From contig NZ_WNZW01000002.1 of the NCBI RefSeq assembly GCF_009725165.1, positions 434,001 through 498,000 on the forward strand: a DNA stretch of 64,000 nt, written 5' to 3'. Below the pieces are notes generated by a model. The model did no database searches. It was not told where the DNA came from and was given only the letters and a program-made list of their open reading frames with translations. The first letter of the stretch is position 1. Every line of letters starts with the position of its first letter. The position numbers and the translations under genes are program-made. Positions 46,437-56,266 of this stretch are shown one piece after another. Source of the stretch: Paenibacillus woosongensis. Lineage in GTDB: Bacteria; Bacillota; Bacilli; Paenibacillales; Paenibacillaceae.

Positions 46437-49400
46437 CTTTGCCCCTCCTCTCTGTCATTTTGCTCGAACAGCTCCCACAGCTTATCCTTGCCGGGCTTGC
46501 TCAGTACCTGATAAGAAACGTCCTCCACTGTTTCATCAAAACGGCAAACCGGCTTAAAGGCGCAGTGCGTGCATGCCGTCTCGGTGCCCAACCGATACGG
46601 AGTGATCCGGACGTCTCCTTCCGTAATTCTCGTTCCGATTTCCGTTATGGTCCGCTTGGCCGATCGAAGCAGCTTGTGCCATTGCTCTTCCGTAGCGACA
46701 GAAGCGCTGCTGTAGAAGCCCCCGTCGGCTTTGACGGCGACCGGAAGAATATCGGAATACCCTTTATCCAAAACGCTGTCCATCTTGGAAATGACATCCC
46801 TATCCGCAAGCAGCAGTCCCTTCATCTTGAATCGTTTCAGCATCTCCTGTTCAGCTTGCTCCGGGCTCATGCCGTTGCTGCTCTGCAGCAGCGGGTTATG
46901 AACATGGAAGTACAGCGTGCCCGCGGGCATTGCCCTTTCCCCAAGCCACGATTCGCTGGACGCAAGCAGCACCTCAAGATAGGTCAGCATTTGCAGCGAT
47001 AAGCCGTAATACACCTCGTGAAGCTTCAAATCCGTCTGGCTTGACTTGTAATCAATAACTCTTAGCAGCAGCCCCTGCTCTCCCTCCGCGACGTCAACCC
47101 GGTCGATCCGTCCGACGATTTCCATGACGCATCCGTTTGGAAGCTCAAAGGTAAGCGGGGGAAGAGCTTGCCCGGGACCGAAATCCAGCTCCAGGCCGAT
47201 CGGCTCGAAGCTGCCTCTTCTGGAATGTTCTCCGAGAATGATAGAGGCACGGCCCACGATATTCTTAAGCTTGCGGGTAATGTACCCATACCGCTTCGAG
47301 CTCAGCAGAATTTCACCCTGCAGCTTTGGCGCAATCCGGTCAACCGCTTCCTCCGCCTCTTTCAGACATTGTTCGGGGGAAAGGCTGCCCCAGCTGCGAT
47401 TCTGTTCCTTGAACGTAAGCGCCATCGAGCTTAACGCCGCATGGAACAGTTGGCCGATATCCGGCGCCTTCAGCCGGTAAATTTGCCGTTCCTTCAGCTT
47501 TAAGCCGTGAGAGGCAAAATGTGAAAACGGACAAGCCGAAAATTTCTCCATCCGGGACACGCTCGTCCGAAGACGCTTGCCGTATAATCGCCGGCTCGTC
47601 GCGGCAGATAGCCCCCGCACCTTGTTGCGGTATTCCAGCGAGCCAAGCAGGCGAGCAACTTTGCCATCCCATTCCGGGCTGGTCTTATACCAGCCCAGAA
47701 CGTCCCACCATACCGGAGAGATCGGCTCGCCGTTTCTCCATTGCCGCAGTTGATCGATTAACCGGGACAACGTTGGCGCCGGACGGCTCACATATTCAAG
47801 CTGCTGTTGCTCGGGATCGCCCGCGGCTGGAGCTTCCGCCAGGAAGCGTTCCTGCAGACTCGGAAAAATCGTCTTTACATGCCGGATAACCTCGGAGGGC
47901 AGAAGGGCCTTGCCGTCTTCGTCAGCCAGCGGATAGCTTAGCCACAGCGAGCGGCTCGCCGCCGACAAGGCCTCGTAAATAAGGAAGCGCTCATCAAGGA
48001 GTCTTCTTGTCAGGCCAGGGGCGAGCCCGATGCCGATCTCGGAGAGCCGTGTCCGCTCCTGATCGTTGAGCACGCCTTCTTCCTGGAGGCTGGCAGGCAT
48101 GATGCCTTCATTTATTCCAAGCAGAAATAGATGCTTAACATGGCTTGAACGCGTACGATCCGTGCTCCCGATCAATACCTGATCCAGGGATGGCGGAACA
48201 AGAGACAGCTTGAGATCCTGCAGCCCCGTCTCCATAATTCCAGCGAATATATCCAGGCTAAGCTCCTCTTCTCCCATCATTTCTACGATTTGATCAAGGA
48301 GGTCCAGGACGGCGCTCCATAGCTGGCGATGTTCCATTGCCTCCTGCGGCCTTCCCTGGCGCTGGGCTTCATGCGCCAGCTTGTCTAGACGGTGGGCAGC
48401 CTCGGTATCTTCGAGCAGCCTGTAGACCGCCGTGCACATTTCACGGGTATTGCGGCTCCGCTTCAATCTCGTCTCGAAAGCGGACAAAGGCGTTACAATC
48501 GCCTCGCGGCAGCGCTCCAGCAAGCGCATGGACTCGTTCTCCGCTTGCTCGGCCGGACGCTCAGGTCCTTCTAGTGACAGGCTGGGCGTGCCCTTCCATG
48601 GCCGGCCATCGTTCCAGCGATAGCCGTGAATCCCACTCGCCAACGCATAGTTTTCGAGCCGGTCCATATCGCTGCGCGTCAAGCTGCCGTCCAGCGGCAG
48701 TAGAAATTCGCTCTTGACGCAGCGGAATACATCCTCGTATTTCCAAAATTTCAACACAACGTCCAGGGCGCCCCGAATCAGCTCTACCATGGGATGATAG
48801 AGGACGCTCCGCTTCTGGTCGAAAAAATAGGGAATGCCGTATTCCTCAAATAACGGGCCGACGAGGTGGTCGTAGTCCTCCAAATTTCTAACAAGCAGAG
48901 CCATGTCACGCCATCTAGCCCCCTGCTCCCTGGCCAGGGCAACCATCGCCCGCGCGGCTCCTTCAATTTCCACGCGTCGGCTGCCTGCCGCTTGCAGAGA
49001 CAATGCGGCCGATAAATTCTCCGGCGCCGCCGCGCCCTTCCACGGGGTCCGGTGTTCATAGGCAAACTCCAAATGCGATAATGTCACATTGCTCTTAAAG
49101 CGTGGAAACGGACGGACGCCGAGAACCTCCGCCGGCTTAACCTCCACTCCACATTCCTCCGCAAGCTCGCGAAGCTTCATGTAAGTTACCGCTGTGGAAT
49201 GAAACAGATTCAGTTCATGCGGCAGAGCTCCGTCATCATAAGGACGGTCCAACGTAAGCGATACGGTCATCGACGAGGCCGCCGACATAAGCACGCCGAT
49301 GGCTTTGTACTCCTGGGGGGTAAAGGACTGGAACCCGTCGATCCAAATGTCGGCCCCGCGAAGATAGGAAGAATTCGGAGCACCCTCGGCAAGCTTGACG

Positions 49401-49957
49401 ACATGATCCTCAGCATCTATGTAGAGTTGGGATAATTCCTGGTCAAATTCACGATAGATAATGCTGAGATCATGCAGCTTATCCTTCAGGAGCGGCGATT
49501 CGCCATCGGACCTTTCGAGGATCTCCCCGTATTTGTCCAGAGCCGAGAAATCGGCATCATGTTTCTTCAGCTCGCTGTACAGCGCATTGATCCGGTCAAT
49601 TACACCAAGCTGATCGCCCGACTGCTTATATAGCTTCAGCTCTTTGCGGTGCCTGCGCATAATTTTGTAGAGAAGCATCTTCTTGCCCTCTTCACTGATC
49701 GGTATAAGCGCCGATCCACCCGTTTCCTGCATAACCCGCAGAGCCAGACGGTGAAAGCCGAGAACCTGGACTCTGACGGTACCATATAATTGCTCCGACT
49801 GGACGATAGCCCGTTCAATCTGGAACGTCCCCTGTTCCGGGGCGATCAAAATAATCGGCGGACCCGCCGGGTCGGCTCTTAGCATCGAGGTAATCCGCTC
49901 CAGAATCAAGCTGCTCTTGCCGCTTCCTGAACGGCCGATGATCAATTGAAGTGACAT
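46433..49957 (-). CDS. addB: Helicase-nuclease subunit AddB
   Basis: The 1174-residue partner of AddA has an N-terminal Walker A 'GRSGSGKSSLILERI' (8-22), an inactivated helicase core that in this family reads Chi, and a C-terminal nuclease with 'LLRVIDYKSSQTD'. Four cysteines of the iron-sulfur staple are visible: one in 'FSACPFSHFA' (about 810) and three in 'TACTHCAFKPVCRFDE' near the end. First gene of the four-gene repair operon; the 260-base region before it shows no clear promoter I can name. Confidence 0.96.
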   Translation of the reverse strand: MSLQLIIGRSGSGKSSLILERITSMLRADPAGPPIILIAPEQGTFQIERAIVQSEQLYGTVRVQVLGFHRLALRVMQETGGSALIPISEEGKKMLLYKIMRRHRKELKLYKQSGDQLGVIDRINALYSELKKHDADFSALDKYGEILERSDGESPLLKDKLHDLSIIYREFDQELSQLYIDAEDHVVKLAEGAPNSSYLRGADIWIDGFQSFTPQEYKAIGVLMSAASSMTVSLTLDRPYDDGALPHELNLFHSTAVTYMKLRELAEECGVEVKPAEVLGVRPFPRFKSNVTLSHLEFAYEHRTPWKGAAAPENLSAALSLQAAGSRRVEIEGAARAMVALAREQGARWRDMALLVRNLEDYDHLVGPLFEEYGIPYFFDQKRSVLYHPMVELIRGALDVVLKFWKYEDVFRCVKSEFLLPLDGSLTRSDMDRLENYALASGIHGYRWNDGRPWKGTPSLSLEGPERPAEQAENESMRLLERCREAIVTPLSAFETRLKRSRNTREMCTAVYRLLEDTEAAHRLDKLAHEAQRQGRPQEAMEHRQLWSAVLDLLDQIVEMMGEEELSLDIFAGIMETGLQDLKLSLVPPSLDQVLIGSTDRTRSSHVKHLFLLGINEGIMPASLQEEGVLNDQERTRLSEIGIGLAPGLTRRLLDERFLIYEALSAASRSLWLSYPLADEDGKALLPSEVIRHVKTIFPSLQERFLAEAPAAGDPEQQQLEYVSRPAPTLSRLIDQLRQWRNGEPISPVWWDVLGWYKTSPEWDGKVARLLGSLEYRNKVRGLSAATSRRLYGKRLRTSVSRMEKFSACPFSHFASHGLKLKERQIYRLKAPDIGQLFHAALSSMALTFKEQNRSWGSLSPEQCLKEAEEAVDRIAPKLQGEILLSSKRYGYITRKLKNIVGRASIILGEHSRRGSFEPIGLELDFGPGQALPPLTFELPNGCVMEIVGRIDRVDVAEGEQGLLLRVIDYKSSQTDLKLHEVYYGLSLQMLTYLEVLLASSESWLGERAMPAGTLYFHVHNPLLQSSNGMSPEQAEQEMLKRFKMKGLLLADRDVISKMDSVLDKGYSDILPVAVKADGGFYSSASVATEEQWHKLLRSAKRTITEIGTRITEGDVRITPYRLGTETACTHCAFKPVCRFDETVEDVSYQVLSKPGKDKLWELFEQNDREEGQR

Positions 49958-50146
49958 GATGCTCCTCCTAACAGCAAAACTGCCATAAACCTAAATTTTA
50001 TATCAAAGCAAGAAGCAATGCTGTCGCGGCTTCTTGTCACGGTAAAGTTGTTAATTTACATTATAGCATACAGATCTTAGCGATTAAGCCGCAAACAAGA
50101 ATATATGTTCTGTTCATTGTAAACTAGTAAACGCGCAAAATACAAC

Positions 50147-50174
50147 AAGACTTCTGAAAATAATCAGAAGTCTT
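50147..50174. terminator. Terminator between rlmI-like gene and addB
   Basis: A stem AAGACTTCTGA/TCAGAAGTCTT with a six-base loop sits 46 bases past the methyltransferase stop. T-tracts are short on both sides (TTTT plus-strand, TTGTTG minus-strand), so efficiency is uncertain. Confidence 0.6.
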
Positions 50175-50219
50175 TTAATGCAGCTGCCGTCATTTCCTTT
50201 TTTTGCCACCCTGGATAAG

Positions 50220-51590
50220 TTAAAACGTCTTGCTCCGCACCTCAAAGATTGCAAACTTCAAATAATGCCCTTCATTAACGCCTAAAATTTGCGGATGGTC
50301 TTTCCCGGCCGCCCGCCATTCAATCAGCCTGAGCACCTTGCCCGCGTCCATCGCCGCTTCCTGAATCGTCTGCAGGAACAGCTCCGGCTTCATATGGTAG
50401 GAACAGCTGGCAGTAACCAAATAACCGCCCTCGTTCACCAGCTTCAGGCCATGTAAATTAATGTCCTTGTACCCTCTGCACGCCCCTTTGACCGCCCCTT
50501 TCGTCTTGGCAAAAGCCGGCGGATCGAGTATGACGACGTCCCAGGTACGGCCACCGCCGGCCGTCATTGGCTGAGAGGTGTCTACTTTGCCGGTATCGGC
50601 AGCGCGCAGACGCCGTTCGTCCAGCCCCTTGACCTGGGTGCGCAAATACTCGAAAGCATCCGCCACGACGAACTCCACCCGGTCCTCAAAGCCGTTCAGC
50701 CTGACGTTCTCCTGGGCGCTTTGGATCGCGTGCTCGGAAATATCGAGGCAGGTTACCTTTTTGGCGCCGTACTTGCATGCATGAAGCGTAAAGCTGCCCG
50801 TATGAGAGAAACATTCCAACACGGTTGCCCCGTCCCAATAGGGAAAAACAACCTCCTTGCCCTTCCGGTTGACCGGAGCCATGCGGAATCCCCCGCCGTC
50901 CGCGGGAAGCTGCTGCAGCGTAACCCCGCTCCTTTCTCCCCAACCCGTCATCAGCGGTTCAATGGAAGCGCGGTTCTCACGCTGATCAAAGAAATACCCC
51001 GTCTTCTGGCCCTGCCAGATGTCGACTTGGATCAACAGGCCATTCTCCGTCACGGTCACATGCCGCGGCGGATCGCCGTACAGCGGACCTTTGACCTCCT
51101 CAAGACCTTCCAGGGCGCGGACGGATACGTCGCTGCGCTCATAGATGCCCGCCGGCCGAAGCACAGCTGCCAGAGCTTCAACAATGCTGTCGCGGCAGCG
51201 GTCCATCCCCAGTGTAAGCAGCTGTACGACAAGAACATCGCCAAACCGGTCTACGATCAGTCCCGGCAAGAAATCAGCCTCTCCGTAGACAAGCCGGTAG
51301 GCATCCTCCTGAAGAAATCTGTTACGGTGTGCAAGACACTGTTCGAAGCGCTGGATGAAGAAAGCGGTGTCCATCGCTTCAAGTGGTTGATAGGACACGA
51401 CACGAACTGTAATTTGCGAATCGGGATTGTAGTAGCCTGTTGCCAGAAACTTGCCTCTCCAGTCCAACACGGATACTAGGCTACCCGGCTGCGGTCCGCC
51501 CTCTATTTTCTCGATTTCATTGCTGTAAACCCATGGATGCCCCTGTTCCAGCCGTTTCTTACGACTGCGTTGCAATATGACTGATGGCAC
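50220..51590 (-). CDS. Class I rRNA large-subunit methyltransferase (RlmI family)
   Basis: The 456-residue protein has an N-terminal PUA domain ('KKRLEQGHPWVYSNEIEKIEG') and a C-terminal SAM methyltransferase of the RlmI/YxjB-like COG1092 family. 'GQKTGYFFDQRENR', 'VLECFSHTGSFTLHACKYGAKKV' and 'VILDPPAFAKTK' are seen; members methylate a cytosine in 23S rRNA. It is about 55 residues longer than usual, with insertions near residues 222-250 and 325-350. It starts at a GTG at 51590 with GAGGAGTGGGTCAGC in front. Confidence 0.9.
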   Translation of the reverse strand: MPSVILQRSRKKRLEQGHPWVYSNEIEKIEGGPQPGSLVSVLDWRGKFLATGYYNPDSQITVRVVSYQPLEAMDTAFFIQRFEQCLAHRNRFLQEDAYRLVYGEADFLPGLIVDRFGDVLVVQLLTLGMDRCRDSIVEALAAVLRPAGIYERSDVSVRALEGLEEVKGPLYGDPPRHVTVTENGLLIQVDIWQGQKTGYFFDQRENRASIEPLMTGWGERSGVTLQQLPADGGGFRMAPVNRKGKEVVFPYWDGATVLECFSHTGSFTLHACKYGAKKVTCLDISEHAIQSAQENVRLNGFEDRVEFVVADAFEYLRTQVKGLDERRLRAADTGKVDTSQPMTAGGGRTWDVVILDPPAFAKTKGAVKGACRGYKDINLHGLKLVNEGGYLVTASCSYHMKPELFLQTIQEAAMDAGKVLRLIEWRAAGKDHPQILGVNEGHYLKFAIFEVRSKTF

Positions 51591-51747
51591 GCTGACCCAC
51601 TCCTCTTATTCTTAAATAGCTTCTCCTCAACTTGCACTGCCGCCCGGTATAGGCAACTGGCTTATAAAACCGGCCGGAGGCTCGGGCATGAGAGCTGCAA
51701 GTACTGCATATATGTAACTTGTACAGCTTTATCAGAGGAGGGAGCTC

Positions 51748-52788
51748 ATGTTTCACGAAATTGTGTTCCCGGCGACGTTTGGCTTTGCTCTGTTTCTGCT
51801 TGGCATGAAAATTATGGAGGCGTCGCTTCAGGCCTGGGCCGGACCGAGGCTGATCAAACTGCTGCAAGCCTCGACGCGCACGCCATGGACGGGCCTGTTA
51901 TCGAGCACCTTCGTTACGGCCGTGCTCCAGAGCAGTACGGCCGTAACGGTGATGACAATCGGGCTCGTCAATGCCGGGCTGTTGTCTTACGGCCGGACAC
52001 TGGGCATCATCCTCGGCGGCAACATCGGAACCTGCCTGACTACCGAACTGATCGCCTTGAATATTTCGCGCCTCGGCATTCCGCTTATGATTGGCTCTCT
52101 CGTCATATGGGCTTGCGCCGTAATGGGCGAAGAAGCGTATGCCCACGGCCAGGATGGCGGACGCTGGGCGCGAAGGCTGCGGCCGATCCAGTTCGGATCG
52201 CTCGCTGCGTTCGGCTTCAGCCTTATTATGATCGCGATCAAATGGATGCAGTCGATCGGTCCAGCTCTAGAGAACCGCGGCGTGATCTCCTGGCTGCTGA
52301 TGCACGCGGACGACAGTCTCCTCTGGGGGGCCATCGCCGGAGCAATTCTCACGGCACTTATCCATAGCAGCGCAGCCGTTATCGCCATGACGATGGGGCT
52401 TGTAGCTGCCGGGGCGCTCCCGATTGAATTTGGCATTGCTATGGTCATCGGCTCTAACGTAGGCACATGTATTACGCCGCTGATCGCCTCGGTCGGCAGC
52501 TCCCGTTCAGGACAGTTCGTCGCCTGGTCCCACGTCATCCTCAACGTGCTTGGCGCAGTGCTCTTCATGCCCCTGGTTCCATGGCTTGAAGCGGCGGCAG
52601 TCTGGCTTAGCCCTGATCCCGCGGCACAGATCGCCCATACGCAGACGATTTTCAACGTGGTCTGTTCCTTGCTCGCGCTCCCCTTTTGCTATTTGCCCAT
52701 CTGGTCAAAATGGAGCGGGCCGACGCATCGGCCCCGGGAATATTCCACGCGGCCGATGGCGCTGCCTCCTGCCAAAATGCGCGATTAA
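51748..52788 (+). CDS. yqeW: Sodium/phosphate cotransporter family protein (YqeW)
   Basis: The 346-residue membrane protein has about eight helices and the duplicated Na/Pi motif: 'TAVLQSSTAVTVMTIGLVNAG' (about 53-73) and 'ALIHSSAAVIAMTMGLVAAG' (about 207-226). These QSS/HSS repeats line the transport path of the NptA family. Likely role: sodium-driven phosphate movement. It corresponds to yqeW, next to mtaB in B. subtilis. Its stop overlaps the stop of the convergent Nudix gene by four bases. Confidence 0.9.
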   Translation: MFHEIVFPATFGFALFLLGMKIMEASLQAWAGPRLIKLLQASTRTPWTGLLSSTFVTAVLQSSTAVTVMTIGLVNAGLLSYGRTLGIILGGNIGTCLTTELIALNISRLGIPLMIGSLVIWACAVMGEEAYAHGQDGGRWARRLRPIQFGSLAAFGFSLIMIAIKWMQSIGPALENRGVISWLLMHADDSLLWGAIAGAILTALIHSSAAVIAMTMGLVAAGALPIEFGIAMVIGSNVGTCITPLIASVGSSRSGQFVAWSHVILNVLGAVLFMPLVPWLEAAAVWLSPDPAAQIAHTQTIFNVVCSLLALPFCYLPIWSKWSGPTHRPREYSTRPMALPPAKMRD

Positions 52789-53216
52789 ACCTGAACGCCC
52801 AGCAATTTTAACGCTTTTTCCAGTATAAAATCATTGTTGTCATAACCGGCATTGCACTGCCTCTCCCAAGCGACTGCAGGCTCATACCAGGCCACGCTGC
52901 GTATTTCCTCCGTTTGGGGTATCAGCATGCCGCCTTCGCTTTCAACAAGATAGTAGTGAACTTCCTTTTGGATATCTCCATGCTGCGGATGATGATAAGT
53001 ATAGGCAATAATATCGATGGGCTCGACGATTCGGCCAAGTATTCCGGTTTCCTCTTTAATTTCACGAAGCGCGGTTTGCTCGATCGTCTCCCCGTTCTCC
53101 TGTTTTCCTTTAGCATAGGATATTTTGCCGTATCGGTCCGTAATGAGCTGTATTTGCAATTGTCCCGCTTCTCTGCGGTAGACAATGCCTCCTGCGGATA
53201 TTTGCTTGGACGGCAT
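52785..53216 (-). CDS. Nudix hydrolase
   Basis: The 143-residue protein contains a full Nudix box, 'GKQENGETIEQTALREIKEETGI' in pattern (about 40-62), with the catalytic REIKEE. N-terminal 'SKQISAGGIVYRR' resembles diadenosine-polyphosphate or ADP-ribose-type members, but the substrate is not predictable. ATG at 53216 has AAGGAGGG upstream; the longer frame to 53294 would place that site inside the coding region. Confidence 0.88.
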   Translation of the reverse strand: MPSKQISAGGIVYRREAGQLQIQLITDRYGKISYAKGKQENGETIEQTALREIKEETGILGRIVEPIDIIAYTYHHPQHGDIQKEVHYYLVESEGGMLIPQTEEIRSVAWYEPAVAWERQCNAGYDNNDFILEKALKLLGVQV

Positions 53217-53303
53217 AACATGATCCCTCCTTATTCGTAGCACATTCTCTAAAAAACGGATTCTCAGCTTGCCCCTACCGGGGATAATACCCAAATGGAC
53301 AAC

Positions 53304-53331
53304 AAGGATTTCACCCCGGGGTGAAATCCTT
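53304..53331. repeat. Perfect 28-base palindrome
   Basis: AAGGATTTCACCCC is followed at once by its exact reverse complement. It lies between the mtaB stop (53377) and the Nudix gene start, with no T-tract on either side. It may act as a terminator hairpin after mtaB or as a protein-binding site. Confidence 0.6.
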
Positions 53332-53376
53332 GAAGGCAGGTATGATATTCAAACACGCGATAAGCCGGACAGATTG

Positions 53377-54717
53377 TTAGGCCAATGCTCTGGAGGAATC
53401 CTCCAAAATGCGTACAAGCTGGCCTTCACAGGTGTTGACGCCCGCTTTTGTCAATTTGACCCGGCACACTTTTCCAGTCAAGTCACCGGAAGCCTCAAAG
53501 CGAATTTGCAGGTAGTTGTCGCTGAAACCGGCAGCGTAGCCTTCGCCTGCGACTCCCTTCTCATCCTTCTCCGGTATGACATCGACCACCTCGCCGACGA
53601 ATTTCTGTGCATACGCCAGCTGCATCGATTCTGAGAGATCAATCAGCTCATGGACGCGTGCGTGCTTCACTTCCTCGTCCACCTGGTCCTCCATCCGCGC
53701 TGCCGGCGTACCGGTACGCTTGGAATAAGGGAATACGTGCATTTCCGAGAAGCCGATGCGCTTAATCGCCTCGAAGCCCTCCCGGAACAGTTCATCGGTC
53801 TCGCCAGGAAAGCCGACGATAATATCTGTCGTAATCGCCACATCCGGCATGAATTCACGAATCTTCTTAATCTTGAGTTCGAATTCTTCAATCGTATATT
53901 TCCGTCTCATCCGCTTCAGCACTTCGTTGCTTCCGGCCTGCAGCGGAATGTGAAAATGACGGCACATTTTGCTGGAGCCCTTCAGCACTTCCAGCATCTT
54001 ATCGTCGATCTGGCTTGCTTCGATCGAACTGATCCGCACGCGCTCAAGCCCCTCGACCTTATCCAGCTCCCAGAGCAAATCGGACAGGCGGTAGTTTTCA
54101 AGATCGTCGCCGTATCCCCCGGTATGAATGCCGGTCAGTACGATTTCCTTGTATCCTGCGGCGACCAGCTGCTTCGCCTGATTCACGACGCTTTGCGGAT
54201 CGCGGCTGCGGGACAAGCCCCGCGACCATGGAATGATACAGAAGGTGCAGAAGTTATTGCAGCCCTCTTGAATTTTGAGAAAGGCGCGTGTCCGGTCTGC
54301 AAAATCCGGTACGTCCAGCTCCTCGAAATCCCGGGTTTTCATAATGTTGCGCACGGCATTAATCGGCTGGCGCTGCTCCTGAAGCTGGCCGATCAGGGGC
54401 ATGATCTTCTCCCGGTCCTGGGTACCGATCACAAGATCCACCCCAGGGATGTCCAATATTTCGGCAGGCGATGTCTGGGCATAACAGCCCGTAACCGCAA
54501 CGATCGCGTCCGGATTGCGGCGGATCGCCCGGCGAATGATTTGCCGTGATTTTTTATCGCCAGTGTTCGTGACCGTGCACGTATTAATCAAGTATACATC
54601 TGCGGTCTGTTCAAAATCGACCTGCTCGTAGCCTTCGTTCTTAAAGAGCTGCCAAATGGCTTCTGTGTCATAGAAGTTGACTTTGCAGCCCAACGTGTAA
54701 AAAGCGACGGATGGCAT
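53377..54717 (-). CDS. mtaB: tRNA (N6-threonylcarbamoyladenosine-37 C2) methylthiotransferase MtaB
   Basis: The 446-residue radical-SAM enzyme converts t6A37 to ms2t6A in ANN-decoding tRNAs. The N-terminal UPF0004 domain begins 'VAFYTLGCKVNFYDTEAI' with a cluster cysteine. The radical-SAM triad is in 'EGCNNFCTFCIIPWSRG' (about 148-164), and a C-terminal TRAM domain closes the protein. It starts four bases after the rsmE stop. Confidence 0.96.
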   Translation of the reverse strand: MPSVAFYTLGCKVNFYDTEAIWQLFKNEGYEQVDFEQTADVYLINTCTVTNTGDKKSRQIIRRAIRRNPDAIVAVTGCYAQTSPAEILDIPGVDLVIGTQDREKIMPLIGQLQEQRQPINAVRNIMKTRDFEELDVPDFADRTRAFLKIQEGCNNFCTFCIIPWSRGLSRSRDPQSVVNQAKQLVAAGYKEIVLTGIHTGGYGDDLENYRLSDLLWELDKVEGLERVRISSIEASQIDDKMLEVLKGSSKMCRHFHIPLQAGSNEVLKRMRRKYTIEEFELKIKKIREFMPDVAITTDIIVGFPGETDELFREGFEAIKRIGFSEMHVFPYSKRTGTPAARMEDQVDEEVKHARVHELIDLSESMQLAYAQKFVGEVVDVIPEKDEKGVAGEGYAAGFSDNYLQIRFEASGDLTGKVCRVKLTKAGVNTCEGQLVRILEDSSRALA

Positions 54718-54720
54718 TGT

Positions 54721-55485
54721 TTAAAACTCCCCCATTTCTCCGGTTTCATACATGATGCAGGTCAAGGCGGCCATACCAGCCGTCTCCGTTCTCAAAATCC
54801 TTCGGCCCAGCCCTATGGATACGGCACCTGCCGCTTCTAATTGCGTGATTTCCTGCTCCGTAAATCCGCCCTCAGGACCGATCGCAATCAACACCCGCGG
54901 CTTCGCCCCCTCCTCCATGCGCTCCGCAAAAGGCTTCAGCACGTCCCGCAGCTGCTGGCCGTGCTCCTTCTCATAGCATACACAGGCGAGGTCATATTCC
55001 GGCAGCTTGGCGAGCAGCTCCTTCCAGGCCGCCGGCGAATCCACCGTCGGAATCCTGCTGCGGTGAGCCTGCTCAGCCGCCTCTTTCGCGATTTTGCGCC
55101 AGCGGAGCGCCCGCTTCTCCTCTTTCCGCGGATCATATTGAACGACCGTCCGTTCCGACATGAAAGGCAGAAAGGAGGTGGCGCCGATCTCCGTGCATTT
55201 CTGGATGACGACTTCCATTTTATCGCCTTTCGGCAAACTTTGGGCGATCGTCACCTGAACACGGGGTTCTCCGGATGGCTCAAGCATTTCTATAATACGG
55301 GCTGTCACTTCCTGCGCTTCAATCTCCGTAATCTCGACAAGCGCTTCCCTAGCGATCCCGTCACTGACAATCAGCTTATCTTCAAGCTTGGAACGCATCA
55401 CTTTGCCTATATGGCGAGCGTCCTCACCGGTTATGCTCACCGTCTTGTCCCCAAACTGTATCGGGTCAATAAAATAACGCTGCAT
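54721..55485 (-). CDS. rsmE: 16S rRNA (uracil-1498-N3)-methyltransferase RsmE
   Basis: The 254-residue SPOUT enzyme methylates U1498 of 16S rRNA. The N-terminal PUA-like part has 'GEDARHIGKVMRSKLEDKL'. The knot domain has 'AQSLPKGDKMEVVIQKCTEIG' ends, 'IGPEGGFTEQEI' (about 205-216) and 'LGRRILRTETAGMAAL'. Start ATG has GGTGAGGTTGATGAGAA upstream. Confidence 0.96.
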   Translation of the reverse strand: MQRYFIDPIQFGDKTVSITGEDARHIGKVMRSKLEDKLIVSDGIAREALVEITEIEAQEVTARIIEMLEPSGEPRVQVTIAQSLPKGDKMEVVIQKCTEIGATSFLPFMSERTVVQYDPRKEEKRALRWRKIAKEAAEQAHRSRIPTVDSPAAWKELLAKLPEYDLACVCYEKEHGQQLRDVLKPFAERMEEGAKPRVLIAIGPEGGFTEQEITQLEAAGAVSIGLGRRILRTETAGMAALTCIMYETGEMGEF

Positions 55486-55576
55486 TTCTCATCAACCTCA
55501 CCTTAATCACCAAAGAACATCATACAACTTTTGAATTATGGATTCCAGTATTTATTCCTCGAAAAAACGGGCAGGA

Positions 55577-56260
55577 CTACCCGCCAAACAGCATGAGGAA
55601 AAAACTGCCGAACTGAAAATAAATCGAACTGGCTGCCGCATATAAAGGTTCAATAATCACACTGCGGAGCTGGGGAATGATCAGGATGAGCAAAAAGATG
55701 AGTATAGACCACTGCTCAAATTGCTTCAATGAGATTCTGGCCCGGTCAGGTACGATATCCTCCAGAATACGGTAGCCGTCAAGCGGCGGCAGCGGCAATA
55801 AGTTAAATAGGAATAGAAAAAAGTTCCAGAAATTAAAAATCCCAAAAAAAGTATGAACGGCATTATACAAGATTTCATTCGAAATCATGTCGAGTATGCC
55901 GAACTTGGAAAGCGCGACATAAATCATCGTCCCGAGAAAACCGAGCAGCAAATTGCTCAGCGGCCCTGCCGCGGCGACGACGATCCCCATTTGCCGCGGC
56001 TTCTCGAAATTATCCCGGTTGACGGGAACCGGCCTCGCCCAGCCAAATCCCGCAATGAGGAGCAAAATCACTCCAAACAGGTCGAAGTGGACAGCCGGGT
56101 TCAGGGTGAGCCGCCCCTGCAGCCGTGCTGTCGGGTCCCCAAATTTATTGGCAAAATAAGCGTGGGAAAACTCATGCACGGTAAAAGCGATAATCAGCGT
56201 AATTAAAAAATAAGGCAGCTGATCCAGGGGAATCCGCAATATTTTATTTAAAAAATCCAT
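55577..56260 (-). CDS. Site-2 protease family membrane protein (M50)
   Basis: The 227-residue polytopic protein carries the zinc motif HEFSH in 'IAFTVHEFSHAYFANKFGD' (about 25-43). A second metal-site motif, 'FNLLPLPPLDGYRILEDIVP' (about 148-167), matches the NPDG-like site of this group. There is no PDZ domain. Members are putative intramembrane proteases; the substrate is unknown. It begins six bases after the prmA stop and ends upstream of rsmE, within a run of RNA and protein modification genes. Confidence 0.92.
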   Translation of the reverse strand: MDFLNKILRIPLDQLPYFLITLIIAFTVHEFSHAYFANKFGDPTARLQGRLTLNPAVHFDLFGVILLLIAGFGWARPVPVNRDNFEKPRQMGIVVAAAGPLSNLLLGFLGTMIYVALSKFGILDMISNEILYNAVHTFFGIFNFWNFFLFLFNLLPLPPLDGYRILEDIVPDRARISLKQFEQWSILIFLLILIIPQLRSVIIEPLYAAASSIYFQFGSFFLMLFGG

Positions 56261-56266
56261 GAACGG

